Assembly (NCBI RefSeq): GCF_016907085.1
Contig: NZ_JAFBBJ010000001.1
Coordinates: 620,001-684,000 of the forward strand
From: Clavibacter michiganensis
Lineage (GTDB): Bacteria; Actinomycetota; Actinomycetes; Actinomycetales; Microbacteriaceae
Length of the DNA: 64,000 nt
Direction: 5' to 3'
Below, piece after piece: positions 53,997-62,639 of this stretch. Position numbers and translations under genes: made by a program. The notes beneath the pieces are model-generated. The model was given only the letters and a program-made list of their open reading frames with translations, was not told where the DNA came from and did no database searches. Position 1 is the stretch's first letter. Every line of letters begins with the position of its first letter.

Positions 53997-54932
53997 ATGA
54001 ACGGACTCCTGCTCGATCCCTCCATCTCGTCCGCCAACATCGGCGACCAGATCATCCGCGAGAACGTCCTCCGGGCGCTCGACGGCGTCATGCCGATCAC
54101 CGGCAGCCTGCCCACGCAGACGCGCCTGACGCGCGACCAGCGCCGGACCGCCGCGGACGCCGAGCTGGCGATCGTGGGCGGCACCAACCTCCTCTCCTCG
54201 AACATGCCCTGGTACCGCCAGTGGAAGCTCGACCCGATCGTGGCCCGCAGCCTCAAGCACAAGGTCGTCCTGCTCGGCGTCGGCTGGTGGCAGTACCAGG
54301 ACGAGCCCAACCGCTACACCACGCACATGCTCCGCGAGGTCCTCTCCCCGGACCTCGTGCACTCGGTCCGCGACGAGTACACCAAGGTGCGCCTCGAGCG
54401 CATGGGCTTCCGCGTCGTGAACACGGCGTGCCCGACCATGTGGGGGCTCGACCGGCACAACGGCGTCGAGAGCCCGCGCCCCGCGCAGGCGATCCTGACG
54501 CTCACCGACTACAACCGCGACGTCGCCGAGGACGAGTGGCTCATCGCCCTCGCCGCCGAGCACTACGAGCGCGTCGTGATCTGGCCGCAGTCGATCCGCG
54601 ACGCGGCCTACGCGCGCACCCTGGAGGGCGACTTCACGATCGCGGAGCCGACGCTCGCCGCCTACGACGCGCTCCTCGCCGCGGGCGACTCCGACTACAT
54701 CGGCACGCGCCTGCACGGCGGCGTCCGCGCGCTCGAGACGGGGGCGTGGGGCGTCATCGTCGCCGTCGACAACCGGGCGCTGGAGATCAGCCGCGACACC
54801 GGGCTCCCCGTGCACGCGCGCGGCGAGCGGGAGGCGATCCGCGCGACGGTCGAGCGTCGGGCGCCCCTCGACGTGCGGCTCCCGTACGACGAGATCCACG
54901 CCTGGAAGGCGCAGCTCCCGGTGGCCGGATGA
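53997..54932 (+). CDS. Polysaccharide pyruvyl transferase family protein (WcaK/CsaB-like)
   Basis: A 311-residue enzyme expected to add a pyruvate ketal to a sugar of the repeat unit. The N-terminal NGLLLDPSISSANIGDQIIRENV is the family's GxxNxGD-type start. Next come AELAIVGGTNLLSSNMPWYRQW, KVVLLGVGWWQYQ, SVRDEYTKVRLERMGF and the closing DYIGTRLHGGVRALETG, with the conserved RLHG. ATG 53997 has GAAGG upstream at 11 nt. The gap of 104 bp to the acetyltransferase is the largest within this operon; I saw no terminator in it. Confidence 0.9.
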   Translation: MNGLLLDPSISSANIGDQIIRENVLRALDGVMPITGSLPTQTRLTRDQRRTAADAELAIVGGTNLLSSNMPWYRQWKLDPIVARSLKHKVVLLGVGWWQYQDEPNRYTTHMLREVLSPDLVHSVRDEYTKVRLERMGFRVVNTACPTMWGLDRHNGVESPRPAQAILTLTDYNRDVAEDEWLIALAAEHYERVVIWPQSIRDAAYARTLEGDFTIAEPTLAAYDALLAAGDSDYIGTRLHGGVRALETGAWGVIVAVDNRALEISRDTGLPVHARGEREAIRATVERRAPLDVRLPYDEIHAWKAQLPVAG

Positions 54933-56161
54933 ACGGCGCGCCCGACGCGGATCCGGGTGCCGCCGCCCCGCCCCTGCGCGTCCTCCACCTCAGCGTGCGG
55001 CTCGGCGAGGGCGGCGCGGCCGGCGTCGCCCGCACGCTGATGCACGAGCTGGCCGAGCTGGGCGTCGACGGCTCGTTCGCGTACGGCTACGGACCCGGCG
55101 GCGGCGACTCCGGCGGAGCGGACGCGCCATCGGCCCTCCGCGTCACGTCCCGGCCCCGCGCCGCCCTCAACATGGCGGCGCACCTCGTCGTCGGCACCGA
55201 GGTCGTCCGTCCGGCGTCCGACCGCCGCGAGGAGCTGCGCGCGGCCATCGCGGCCGCCGACGTCGTGCACCTGCACATCGTGCACAGCTACTGGCTGCCT
55301 CCGCGGTGGCTGTTCCGCGAGATCGCCGCGGCCGGCACGCCCGTGGTGTGGACGCTGCACGACCAGTGGATCATGACGGGCCGCTGCGCCCAGCCCGGCA
55401 CGTGCCGGCTCTGGGAGGACGGCTGCCCGCGCTGCCCGGACCTCCAGGCGTACCCGCCGGCCCGCGTCGACAACGCCGCGCGCGTCTTCACCCGTCGGCG
55501 CGAGGACATCGCCGCCCTCCGCCGGGCCGTGCCCTCGGCCGTCGTGGCCTGCGCGCACTGGCTCGCGGCCGAGGCCGCGACGGCGGGCTTCGACGACGTG
55601 CGCACGATCACGAACTCCGTCGACCGCGCGTTCTGGTCGGAGGCGACCGCGGCACGGGTACCATCGGACGCACCGCGCTCGGGTGCCCTGTTCATCTGCC
55701 GCGACCTCCGGGATCCGGCCAAGGTCGACTGGGACGCGCTCCGTGCCATCGCCGCGGACACGACCGAAGGGCTCACGATCATGGGAGACGACGCACCCGA
55801 GGACGCCCCGGGCGCCGCGCGCCTCCCCGCCACCGGAGACCGCGTCGAGCTGGCGCGCGTGATGCGGCGCCACGACCGCCTCGTCTTCACCTCGCGGGTG
55901 GACTACTTCCCGCTCACCGTCTCCGAGGCGCTGACGGCGGGCATGCGCGTGTTCGCCGTCGACTCGCCGGCGATCCGCGAGTTCGGCGACCACCCCGACG
56001 TCACGGTGGTGGGAACGGGCACGGAGCTCGCCGCGGCGCTCCTCGCGGACGAGCGGGCGGGCGCCCGCGCGGATCGCGACGCGCGCGACGTCCGCCGATT
56101 CGACCCGCGGCGCATGGCCGACGAGTACCGCGCCGTGTACGAGGAGCTGGTGTCCGCATGA
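54929..56161 (+). CDS. WcaC-like glycosyltransferase
   Basis: A 410-residue GT-B glycosyltransferase. It begins LRVLHLSVRLGEGGAAGVARTLMHEL, followed by DVVHLHIVHSYWLPPRWLFREI and the WcaC-type cysteine motif VWTLHDQWIMTGRCAQPGTCRLWEDGCPRCPD. The donor domain is shorter than usual, with FTSRVDYFPLTVSEALTAGMRVFAVDSPAIREF as the EX7E-type element. Four cysteines in the motif may bind a metal or form disulfides; their role is unclear. ATG 54929 overlaps the pyruvyl transferase stop and its own stop overlaps the polymerase gene. Confidence 0.86.
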   Translation: MNGAPDADPGAAAPPLRVLHLSVRLGEGGAAGVARTLMHELAELGVDGSFAYGYGPGGGDSGGADAPSALRVTSRPRAALNMAAHLVVGTEVVRPASDRREELRAAIAAADVVHLHIVHSYWLPPRWLFREIAAAGTPVVWTLHDQWIMTGRCAQPGTCRLWEDGCPRCPDLQAYPPARVDNAARVFTRRREDIAALRRAVPSAVVACAHWLAAEAATAGFDDVRTITNSVDRAFWSEATAARVPSDAPRSGALFICRDLRDPAKVDWDALRAIAADTTEGLTIMGDDAPEDAPGAARLPATGDRVELARVMRRHDRLVFTSRVDYFPLTVSEALTAGMRVFAVDSPAIREFGDHPDVTVVGTGTELAAALLADERAGARADRDARDVRRFDPRRMADEYRAVYEELVSA

Positions 56162-57441
56162 CCCGCAGCTACCGGCGCGAGGCGTGGCTGATGGGCGTCG
56201 CGATCATCGGCCAGCACTTCATGATCGTCCAGGCGGCCGGCTACCCCGTCACGCTCGGGCTGGTCGTGGGCGTGCCCCTGATCCTCCTGCTGTCGCGCGG
56301 CGGCTACGCGAGCCGCCTCATCCTCGCGCTCTGCGCGGTCGTGGCGCTCACGGCGTCGGCGGCGCTCGTGACCGGCATGGAGGGCAGCGATCCGCTGTCG
56401 TTCCTCCGCACGCTCGCGCTGTTCGTGCTCGCGGTCATCGTGATCGTCGCCGGATCCGCCGGGCTCGACCCCGGGTTCATCGGCTCGCGGGCCTTCTCCA
56501 CGGCTATCTCCGTCACGCTCCTGCTGGTCGTCGGCCTGTCCGTCCTCCAGGTGGCCGCGGGGACGCTCGGCAGCGAGGCGTTCTTCAACGTGTTCGGGCG
56601 CTTCCAGTACCTGTACGAGTACCAGCCCTACCTCCAGTTCAATCCCATCCCGCGCGCGCAGGGCTTCTTCCTCGAGCCGTCCTACGACGCCTTCGTCATC
56701 GGGACGCTCACGCTCATCTCGCTGCTCACCGGCCGCCACTTCCGCGGCACCATCGCGGTCGGCATCCTCGGCGTCCTCATGTCCCGCTCCGCGACGGGTC
56801 TCCTGCTGCTGCTCATCATCGGCGTCGTCGTGGCCCTCCGCTCGCGGCCGGGCGCGAGCATCGTCGTCCTCAGCGGCCTCGCGGTCGTGGGCGTCGCGAG
56901 CGGCACGTACCTGCAGACCCGGCTGGAGAGCTTCAGCACGTCCGGATCCAGCACCAACTACCGGCTCGTGGCGCCGCTGCAGGTCCTCGGGGACACGCTC
57001 CTGCACACGCCCATCGGCCATGCCCTCGGATCGGTGTCGAACATCCTGCTGGGCTACGACTTGTACAACGGCGCGGAGCTCGGCACCTCGCTCGACAACG
57101 GCCTCTACGTCCTCGTGTTCTACTTCGGGTGGATCGGCCTGGTGCTCATCGCTGCCCTCGCCATCCTGTCGATCCGGGCGATGCTCCGCAGCAGACGCTC
57201 GACCTGGGGAGCCGTGGCGCCGCTGTGGCTCTTCGGGACCCTATTCTTCTCCGGCGGGATCATGCTGCCCGAGTACGCCGTCATGACCGCCCTCCTCATC
57301 GCGACGCTCGTCGCCTGCAACGAAAGCCTGGTCGCTCCCCATGCCGGTATCCCCACCGCTCCTGTCCGTCGTCGTGGTGACCTTCCGGGACCTGCCGGGG
57401 CTCAGCAGCACGCTCCGGTCGGTGCGCCAGCTCGTCCATGA
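56158..57441 (+). CDS. Wzy/WcaD-like polysaccharide polymerase
   Basis: A 427-residue protein with about ten membrane helices, the expected form of an O-antigen/colanic-acid-type polymerase. The largest loop, about residues 140-175 (FNVFGRFQYLYEYQPYLQFNPIPRAQGFFLEPSYDAF), carries the R-x-x-G-x-x-x-E-P-S/H motif of this class. A second loop has TSGSSTNYRLVAPLQVLGDTLLHTPIGHALGS. It would join repeat units outside the membrane. ATG 56158 overlaps the previous gene. Its last 33 codons overlap the next gene by 101 bp, and the tail there (PAGAQQHAPVGAPARP) looks like read-through rather than folded protein. Confidence 0.82.
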   Translation: MTRSYRREAWLMGVAIIGQHFMIVQAAGYPVTLGLVVGVPLILLLSRGGYASRLILALCAVVALTASAALVTGMEGSDPLSFLRTLALFVLAVIVIVAGSAGLDPGFIGSRAFSTAISVTLLLVVGLSVLQVAAGTLGSEAFFNVFGRFQYLYEYQPYLQFNPIPRAQGFFLEPSYDAFVIGTLTLISLLTGRHFRGTIAVGILGVLMSRSATGLLLLLIIGVVVALRSRPGASIVVLSGLAVVGVASGTYLQTRLESFSTSGSSTNYRLVAPLQVLGDTLLHTPIGHALGSVSNILLGYDLYNGAELGTSLDNGLYVLVFYFGWIGLVLIAALAILSIRAMLRSRRSTWGAVAPLWLFGTLFFSGGIMLPEYAVMTALLIATLVACNESLVAPHAGIPTAPVRRRGDLPGPAGAQQHAPVGAPARP

Positions 57442-58090
57442 CGCGGGCGACGCGATCGAGGTCATCGTCGTCGACGGCGGCACGGGGGAGGGGCTCGACG
57501 AGGTCGTGACCTCCTCCGGCGTCCCGGTCGACCTCTCGAGCGGCCCCGACGCCGGCATCTACGACGCCATGAACGCCGGCATCGCCCGTTCGACCGGGAG
57601 GTTCGTCTGGTTCCTCAACGGCGGCGACCGATCCCACGTCGAGTCCTGGGAGCTGCTGTCCGGCATCCTGCGCGCGGCGGGCGACGACGAGCTCCTCCTC
57701 GGCGACTACCTGCTCGACACCGGACACGGCGAGATCCTGCGGAAGGCCCGTCCGCCCTTCTACATCCACCACGGCCTGCCCACCTCCCACCAGGCCATCC
57801 TGTATCCGGGATCCCGCATCCGCGGCGCCCGCTACGACCTCCGCTTCCGCGTCGTCGGCGACTACGAGCTCACGGCCCGGCTGCTGCGATCCGGGGTCCG
57901 CCCGGTCGTCGTGCACGTCCCGCTCGCCGTCTTCGCCGCGGGCGGCATGTCGCAGGTGCGCGCCAAGGAGATCGCCGTGGAGGCGGCGCGGGTGCAGGCC
58001 GAGACGCTGCGCACGCCCCTGCCGATCCGCTGGGCGAGCCGGGCGCTGCACACGGCGAGCCGCATCCGCCGCACGGTGCAGACGTCGTGA
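57341..58090 (+). CDS. WcaE-like glycosyltransferase (GT2)
   Basis: A 249-residue GT-A fold glycosyltransferase. It opens LLSVVVVTFRDLPGLSSTLRSV and has IEVIVVDGGTGEG, the WcaE/GT2 signature GPDAGIYDAMNAGIARSTGRFVWFLNGGD and PTSHQAILYPG, then FRVVGDYELTARLL. Colanic-type WcaE is associated with fucose transfer. Because the catalytic domain starts at residue 8, ATG 57341 cannot be moved past the end of the polymerase gene, so the 101-bp overlap looks real. Its stop overlaps the next gene by GTGA. Confidence 0.9.
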   Translation: MPVSPPLLSVVVVTFRDLPGLSSTLRSVRQLVHDAGDAIEVIVVDGGTGEGLDEVVTSSGVPVDLSSGPDAGIYDAMNAGIARSTGRFVWFLNGGDRSHVESWELLSGILRAAGDDELLLGDYLLDTGHGEILRKARPPFYIHHGLPTSHQAILYPGSRIRGARYDLRFRVVGDYELTARLLRSGVRPVVVHVPLAVFAAGGMSQVRAKEIAVEAARVQAETLRTPLPIRWASRALHTASRIRRTVQTS

Positions 58091-58590
58091 GCGCCGTCGA
58101 CGAGCGCGGCCGCTGGGCCGCCGACCGGGCACGCTACGGCCGCGGGGCCTGGCTCCTGCAGCCGTCGTTCTGGGCGGTGTCCGTCTACCGGTACGGGCGC
58201 TGGACGCGCACCTGCTCGCGGGCCGTGCGGCTGCCCGCCCACGTGCTGTACGTCGCGCTCTACAGCGTGGTGCGGCTGGTGACGGGGATCGACATCCCGC
58301 GGTCGGTCCAGATCGGGCCGGGCATCATGATCCACCACTTCGGCACGGTCATCGTGCACCCGCAGGCGCGCATCGGCGCCCGGTTCACCATGCGCCACGG
58401 GGTCACGATCGGCGCCAAGAAGGGCGACGACGTGCCGGTCATCGGCGACGACGTGCAGGTGGGCGCCTTCGCGCAGATCCTCGGCCCCATCCACGTGGGC
58501 GACGGCAGCACCATCGGCGCGATGACCCTGGTGCTCCGCGACGTGCCCGCCGGGGCGACCGTGGTCGGCGTCCCGGGACGCGTGCTGTGA
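58087..58590 (+). CDS. WcaB/CysE-like acetyltransferase
   Basis: A 167-residue serine-acetyltransferase-like left-handed beta-helix protein. The helical lead QPSFWAVSVYRYGRWTR is followed by DIPRSVQIGPGIMIHHFGTVIVHPQARIG and TMRHGVTIGAKKGDDVPVIGDDVQVGAFAQILG, with the catalytic-type His in IHHFG and MRHGVTIG. It ends VVGVPGRVL. It would be the second acetyltransferase of the locus, matching colanic acid WcaB. GTG 58087 overlaps the WcaE-like stop. Confidence 0.9.
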   Translation: MSAVDERGRWAADRARYGRGAWLLQPSFWAVSVYRYGRWTRTCSRAVRLPAHVLYVALYSVVRLVTGIDIPRSVQIGPGIMIHHFGTVIVHPQARIGARFTMRHGVTIGAKKGDDVPVIGDDVQVGAFAQILGPIHVGDGSTIGAMTLVLRDVPAGATVVGVPGRVL

Positions 58591-58624
58591 CCGCACCTCA
58601 CGGCGCCACCCGTCCGAGCGCGCG

Positions 58625-60049
58625 ATGAGCGCCGACGACCACGCGGCCCGGGCTGCCCGGAGCCGCGACTCCTCGGTGTGGCCGCTCGCGGCGCAGGCGA
58701 TCATCGCGGCGGTCGGCCTCGTCGCCGCCACCCTCGCCGCGCGGCTGCTGGGTCCGTCCGACTACGGCGTCTACTTCCTGGCGCTCACCGTCACGGCCTG
58801 CGTCGCCGTCCTCTTCGACATCTGCGTGCCGCAGGCCGTGCTCACGCACACCCCCGGCTACCTCGAGTCGGCGCGCACCTGGCGCCGCCTGGCCGTCCTC
58901 GTCGCGGCGGGTGCTGCGTCGCTCACCGCGGCGGTCGCGCTCGTCGTCGGCACCTCGCTCGACGCCGACGTGATGTGGGTGATCCTCTGCGCCGCGCTGC
59001 CCGTCACGATGGCGTCCATGACGCCCCGCGCCTTCCTCATCGCGGCCCGTCAGCTCCGCTACGTCTCGCTCGTCGACCTCTCCAGCGTGCTGGTCGGCAA
59101 CGTCGTCGCGATCGGCGCGCTCGTCCTCACCGACAGCCTCTGGGCCGCAGCCAGTAGCCAGCTCGTCATCGCGGCCGTCCGCTGGCTGGCGTTCGAAGCC
59201 GCATGGATCCGCCGGGGGAGGGCCGACCTGCCCGCCCGCGTCCCCGTCCGCCCGGCGGCACGCCAGCTCTACACGTCGATGCACGGCACCTACCAGAGCC
59301 AGCTCGCCGGGTTCGCCGCCCGGAACGGCGACAACCTGCTCGTCAGCATCCTGCTCGGGCCCGTCGCCCTCGCGCAGTACTCCCGGGCCTACTCGTTCCT
59401 CATCGGGCCCCTCCAGCAGGCGCAGCAGGCGCTCAACCCGATGGCCATCCGCGACCTGGCGGTGGCGCGCCTCGCCGGTCGCGCCGACGACCAGCTCCGG
59501 CGCCTCGCCGCCGTGGTCATCGCCGTCGGCGTGCCGGCCGCGCTGGCGATCTCGCTCAGCGGCCCGCACCTCGTGCAGGTGCTGCTCGGAGACGAGTGGC
59601 GGACGGCCGGCGCGCTCATGCCGCTGTCCTGGGGGCTCGCAGCGTCGATGATCGTCGCGATCCCCGCCCGCTGGGCTCTCGTGGCCGGCCACCACTCACA
59701 GGCCCTGACGGTGGACGCCGTCCTCAACTACACCGTGCTGGCGGGCGTCGTGGTCGGCGCGCTCACGGGCGGCCTCGCCGGCGTGCTCGTGATCAACTCC
59801 TTCATCGTCTCGCCAGCCATCACGATCACCGCATGGTGCATGCTGGGCGCGGTGCCCCGCCGGCTGTTCCTCCGGCGCCTGCTGCCCATGGCGATCGCCT
59901 TGGGCGGCCTCACGGCGCTCGTCTGCATCGTCGTCGGCGAGTACGTGCGGTCCAGCCTCGTGGAGACGATCCTCGACCTCGGCATCGGCGGCCTCATCGC
60001 GGTCGCGGCCTTCGTCGTCCTCATGCGACGACGGCGTCGCGCGTCCTGA
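58625..60049 (+). CDS. Wzx-like polysaccharide flippase
   Basis: A 474-residue membrane protein of the MOP/polysaccharide export family, with about 12-14 helices. The N-terminal ATLAARLLGPSDYGVYFLALTVTACVAVLFD is the usual Wzx/WzxC start, and the central MHGTYQSQLAGFAARNGDNLLVSILLGPVALAQYSRAYSF is typical of WzxC. It would move undecaprenyl-linked repeat units across the membrane for the WcaD-like polymerase. It starts 34 bp after the WcaB-like gene and ends 15 bp before the convergent initiating transferase, with no terminator visible between. Confidence 0.9.
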   Translation: MSADDHAARAARSRDSSVWPLAAQAIIAAVGLVAATLAARLLGPSDYGVYFLALTVTACVAVLFDICVPQAVLTHTPGYLESARTWRRLAVLVAAGAASLTAAVALVVGTSLDADVMWVILCAALPVTMASMTPRAFLIAARQLRYVSLVDLSSVLVGNVVAIGALVLTDSLWAAASSQLVIAAVRWLAFEAAWIRRGRADLPARVPVRPAARQLYTSMHGTYQSQLAGFAARNGDNLLVSILLGPVALAQYSRAYSFLIGPLQQAQQALNPMAIRDLAVARLAGRADDQLRRLAAVVIAVGVPAALAISLSGPHLVQVLLGDEWRTAGALMPLSWGLAASMIVAIPARWALVAGHHSQALTVDAVLNYTVLAGVVVGALTGGLAGVLVINSFIVSPAITITAWCMLGAVPRRLFLRRLLPMAIALGGLTALVCIVVGEYVRSSLVETILDLGIGGLIAVAAFVVLMRRRRRAS

Positions 60050-60064
60050 CCGCGGCGGCTCCCG

Positions 60065-61630
60065 TCAGTACGCCCCCTCGCGCGCCAGCACGGCCTTCGC
60101 GGTCTTCCAGAGGATGACGAGATCGCCCACGATGGACCAGTTCTCGACGTAGTACAGGTCGAGCCGCACGCTGTCCTCCCACGAGAGGTTCGACCGGCCG
60201 CTGACCTGCCAGAGGCCGGTGATGCCCGGCTTCACGAGGAAGCGCCGGTGCACCTTCGTCTCGTATGCCTCCACCTCGCGGGCGAGCGGCGGGCGCGGCC
60301 CCACGAGCGACATGCTGCCGTTGAGGACGTTCACGAGCTGCATCAGCTCGTCGAGGCTGTAGCGGCGGAGGAATCGCCCGATCGGCGTGACCCGGGGGTC
60401 GTCCTTCATCTTGAAGAGCACCGAGTTGCCCGCATCCCGCGACTGCTTCTCGAGCTCGAGCAGACGGGCCTCCGCGTCCGTCACCATCGTGCGGAACTTG
60501 AGCATCTGGAACGGGCGCCCGTTGATGCCCACGCGCTCCTGGCGGAAGAGCACGGGTCCCGGCGTGCTGAGCCGGATGGTGATCGCGATGGCGAGGAACA
60601 GGGGCGACGCGAGGATGAGAATCAGCGCGCTCGCGACGATGTCGAACGCCCGCTTCGCGAAGAGCTTGGTGCCCTCGTAGCGCGGGGTCTCCACGTGGAT
60701 GAGGGGCAGGCCCGCGACGGGGCGGGTGTGGATCCGGGGCCCGCCGATGTCGGTGAGGCTGGGCGCCACCACCAGGTGCTGGCGTCCGGGCTCCAGCGAC
60801 CAGCTGAGCTCGCGGATCCGCTCGGGCGAGAGCTCGTCGTTGCTGGCGATGACGATGGTGTCGGCGTCGACCGCGCGCATGGCGGCCTGCAGGTCGGCGA
60901 GCTTGCCCAGGACGGGGATCCCGGTGCCGGGCAGCGTCGCCGCGATCACGCCGGACGGGATGCACGCCCCGACCACGTGGTAGCCGGCGTAGGGCTGGCG
61001 CGCGAGCTCGCGGGCGAGGAACCCCGTCGACGCCTCGGATCCGATCAGCAGCACGCGGGACGAGTAGCGGCCCTTGGCGCGCTGGACGTTCAGCCACTGC
61101 CGCCACATCCAGCGGCTGAGCACGAGGGTCACGAGCCCGAGCGGCAGCGCGATGATGATGTACCCGCGCGCGAAGTCGATGCGGCCGAGGAACGCCACGA
61201 TGGCGACCAGCCCGAAAAGGCGCACGGTGGCGTCGAGGATCAGCCGGTACTCCTGCGGTCCCGTGCCGAGGACGCGATAGCCGCGCGTGCCGTACAGCCC
61301 GAGGGCGACCATCCAGCTCGCGATGATCACGAGGGAGATGAGCGAGTAGCTCACGGCGACGCCCTCGTAGTCGCCGTTGAAGGCGACGTCGGAGGTCTCG
61401 AAGCCGAACCACGCGATCTGGACGCCGAAGACGACCCAGATGAGGACGAGGAGGTCGGTGACGACGAGCCCGACGGCGTAGGTGCGGCGCCAGTCGTGCG
61501 CCCGCAAGCCGTCCGCCTCCGTGAGCGGACCGGCGTCCGCGCGCAACCCCTTCGCGGACCTGTCCGTCATCCGTCGACGGGCGCCGGTCTCCCGTGCTCC
61601 CGTGTCGTGCGTGGTCTTCTGTTCGATCAT
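60065..61630 (-). CDS. Initiating sugar-phosphate transferase (WcaJ/CpsA-like)
   Basis: A 521-residue polyisoprenyl-phosphate hexose-1-phosphate transferase that begins the repeat unit on undecaprenyl phosphate. Four N-terminal helices are followed by a CoA-binding-like Rossmann domain (RVLLIGSEASTGFLARELAR). The catalytic C-terminal domain has AKRAFDIVASALILILASPLFL, GPVLFRQERVGINGRPFQMLKFRTM, the Asp-Glu pair in FLRRYSLDELMQLVNVLNG, MSLVGPRPPL and KPGITGLWQVSGRSNLSWEDSVRLD. ATG 61630 has a TGGGGGGA ribosome-site variant like gmd. A possible -10 (TAGTGT) lies at 61686-61691 on the minus strand. Confidence 0.95.
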   Translation of the reverse strand: MIEQKTTHDTGARETGARRRMTDRSAKGLRADAGPLTEADGLRAHDWRRTYAVGLVVTDLLVLIWVVFGVQIAWFGFETSDVAFNGDYEGVAVSYSLISLVIIASWMVALGLYGTRGYRVLGTGPQEYRLILDATVRLFGLVAIVAFLGRIDFARGYIIIALPLGLVTLVLSRWMWRQWLNVQRAKGRYSSRVLLIGSEASTGFLARELARQPYAGYHVVGACIPSGVIAATLPGTGIPVLGKLADLQAAMRAVDADTIVIASNDELSPERIRELSWSLEPGRQHLVVAPSLTDIGGPRIHTRPVAGLPLIHVETPRYEGTKLFAKRAFDIVASALILILASPLFLAIAITIRLSTPGPVLFRQERVGINGRPFQMLKFRTMVTDAEARLLELEKQSRDAGNSVLFKMKDDPRVTPIGRFLRRYSLDELMQLVNVLNGSMSLVGPRPPLAREVEAYETKVHRRFLVKPGITGLWQVSGRSNLSWEDSVRLDLYYVENWSIVGDLVILWKTAKAVLAREGAY

Positions 61631-61775
61631 CGTCCCCCCAAGCCGATGCTGCGTCCCCCTGAGGCGTCGTCGGCTCTTGGGATCGACACTACAGGCGTTG
61701 TCGTCGATGCCCGTCGGCAGGTGCCCGATGGAGTCCGGGGAGACGCCGTCGGGGGACAGGAGGGGCCTGGCCGGA

Positions 61776-62063
61776 TCAGATGCGGGTCCACGCCCCTCCG
61801 TCGCGACGCGTGATGCTCGCTCGGGGGATCTCGACGAGCTCGCCGGCGCGAGCCCGGACGGCGCCGGCGATGCGCTCCGCCGCCGCGTCGTCGTCCGCGG
61901 TGAAGCGCACCGTGAGCCGGGGCTCACCGCGCACGACCTGGATGTCGTTCGCCTCGAGGGTGGCGATGCGGGCGGCCTCGGCGGCAGCGGCGGGCAGGAC
62001 GGCGGCGGGGTCGGCGCCCGGTCGCAGCGCGCCGACGGTCATGGTGATGCGATAGGAGGGCAC
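61776..62063 (-). CDS. Hypothetical protein (95 aa)
   Basis: An unrecognised 95-residue cytoplasmic protein starting at GTG 62063 (PSYRITMTVGALRPGADPAAVLPAAAAEAARI). It has a beta-alpha-beta-like layout: a first strand, an Ala-rich helix, EANDIQVVRGEPRLTVRFTADDDAAAERIAGAVRARAGELVEI, and a final strand SITRRDGGAWTRI. This resembles a small ferredoxin-like alpha/beta fold. No cysteines or signal peptide. It stands alone between the initiating transferase and the cold-shock gene, both on the same strand. Confidence 0.68.
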   Translation of the reverse strand: MPSYRITMTVGALRPGADPAAVLPAAAAEAARIATLEANDIQVVRGEPRLTVRFTADDDAAAERIAGAVRARAGELVEIPRASITRRDGGAWTRI

Positions 62064-62091
62064 GGTCCATGGTCCCGCACGCCCGGGTGAG

Positions 62092-62136
62092 CGTTAAATG
62101 GAGAACGGCCCCGACCACATGGTCGGAGCCGTTCTC
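62092..62136 (-). terminator. Terminator of the cold-shock gene
   Basis: GAGAACGGC (62101-62109) pairs with GCCGTTCTC (62128-62136), and inside it CCGACC pairs with GGTCGG over an ACAT loop. On the minus strand the stem is followed by CATTTAAC. It lies 43 bp after the cold-shock stop. Confidence 0.8.
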
Positions 62137-62179
62137 GGAAGCTCAGCGTGCTGCGCTCACCAGAGGCGAGCGGGTGGCA

Positions 62180-62383
62180 TTAGAGCGGGCGGATGTTCTC
62201 AGCCTGGGGACCCTTGGGGCCCTGGGCGACCTCGAACTCGACCTTCTGGTTCTCGTCGAGCGACTTGTAGCCGCCCGTCGCGATCGCGGAGTAGTGAGCG
62301 AACACATCCGCGGTTCCGTTGTCGGGAGCGATGAAGCCGAAGCCCTTTTCAGCGTTGAACCACTTGACGGTGCCTGTTGCCAT
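62180..62383 (-). CDS. cspA: Cold-shock protein (CspA family)
   Basis: A 67-residue single-stranded nucleic-acid-binding chaperone. The sequence [21 protein letters not shown] contains RNP1 (KGFGFI); RNP2 is VFAHYSAI. It ends [20 protein letters not shown] 62383 follows a GAAGGAAA ribosome site. The likely promoter at 62503-62508 leaves a leader of about 110 nt with a palindrome, as is common for cold-shock mRNAs. The codons are less GC-biased than neighbours, as expected for a highly expressed gene. Confidence 0.97.
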   Translation of the reverse strand: MATGTVKWFNAEKGFGFIAPDNGTADVFAHYSAIATGGYKSLDENQKVEFEVAQGPKGPQAENIRPL

Positions 62384-62414
62384 GACGAAATTTCCTTCAA
62401 AAGAGATGCATCGA

Positions 62415-62429
62415 TCCCGGGACCCGGGA
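62415..62429 (-). repeat. Palindrome in the cold-shock mRNA leader
   Basis: TCCCGGG-A-CCCGGGA has perfect 7-bp arms around one base, 32 bp upstream of the cspA start codon. It may form a leader hairpin or a protein site. Confidence 0.4.
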
Positions 62430-62502
62430 CCGCGGGTCGTCTGCCCCTCGTGACCCCTCCGGCGGACCGGGCGGATCGTGAGGACCTGACGACTTGTGAC
62501 CA

Positions 62503-62508
62503 ACCCTA
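62503..62508 (-). promoter_or_regulatory. -10 box TAGGGT of cspA
   Basis: On the minus strand TAGGGT lies 120 bp before the cspA start codon, giving a leader of about 113 nt. No clear -35 was found. Confidence 0.5.
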
Positions 62509-62627
62509 GCGGGTGAAACCGCGCGAGCGGGGGATGCGGGCACAATCCCGTGCGGTGTTTCCCTGCATGACGCGATGCGGGGGAGCTGCGGCGAGCCCGG
62601 GCGGAGGCCGACGTCGGACGCGCGAGG

Positions 62628-62633
62628 GATGAT
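62628..62633 (+). promoter_or_regulatory. -10 box GATGAT of the family A polymerase gene (leaderless)
   Basis: GATGAT ends 6 nt before ATG 62640, identical in sequence and spacing to the hemW box. Confidence 0.5.
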
Positions 62634-62639
62634 GAGGGC

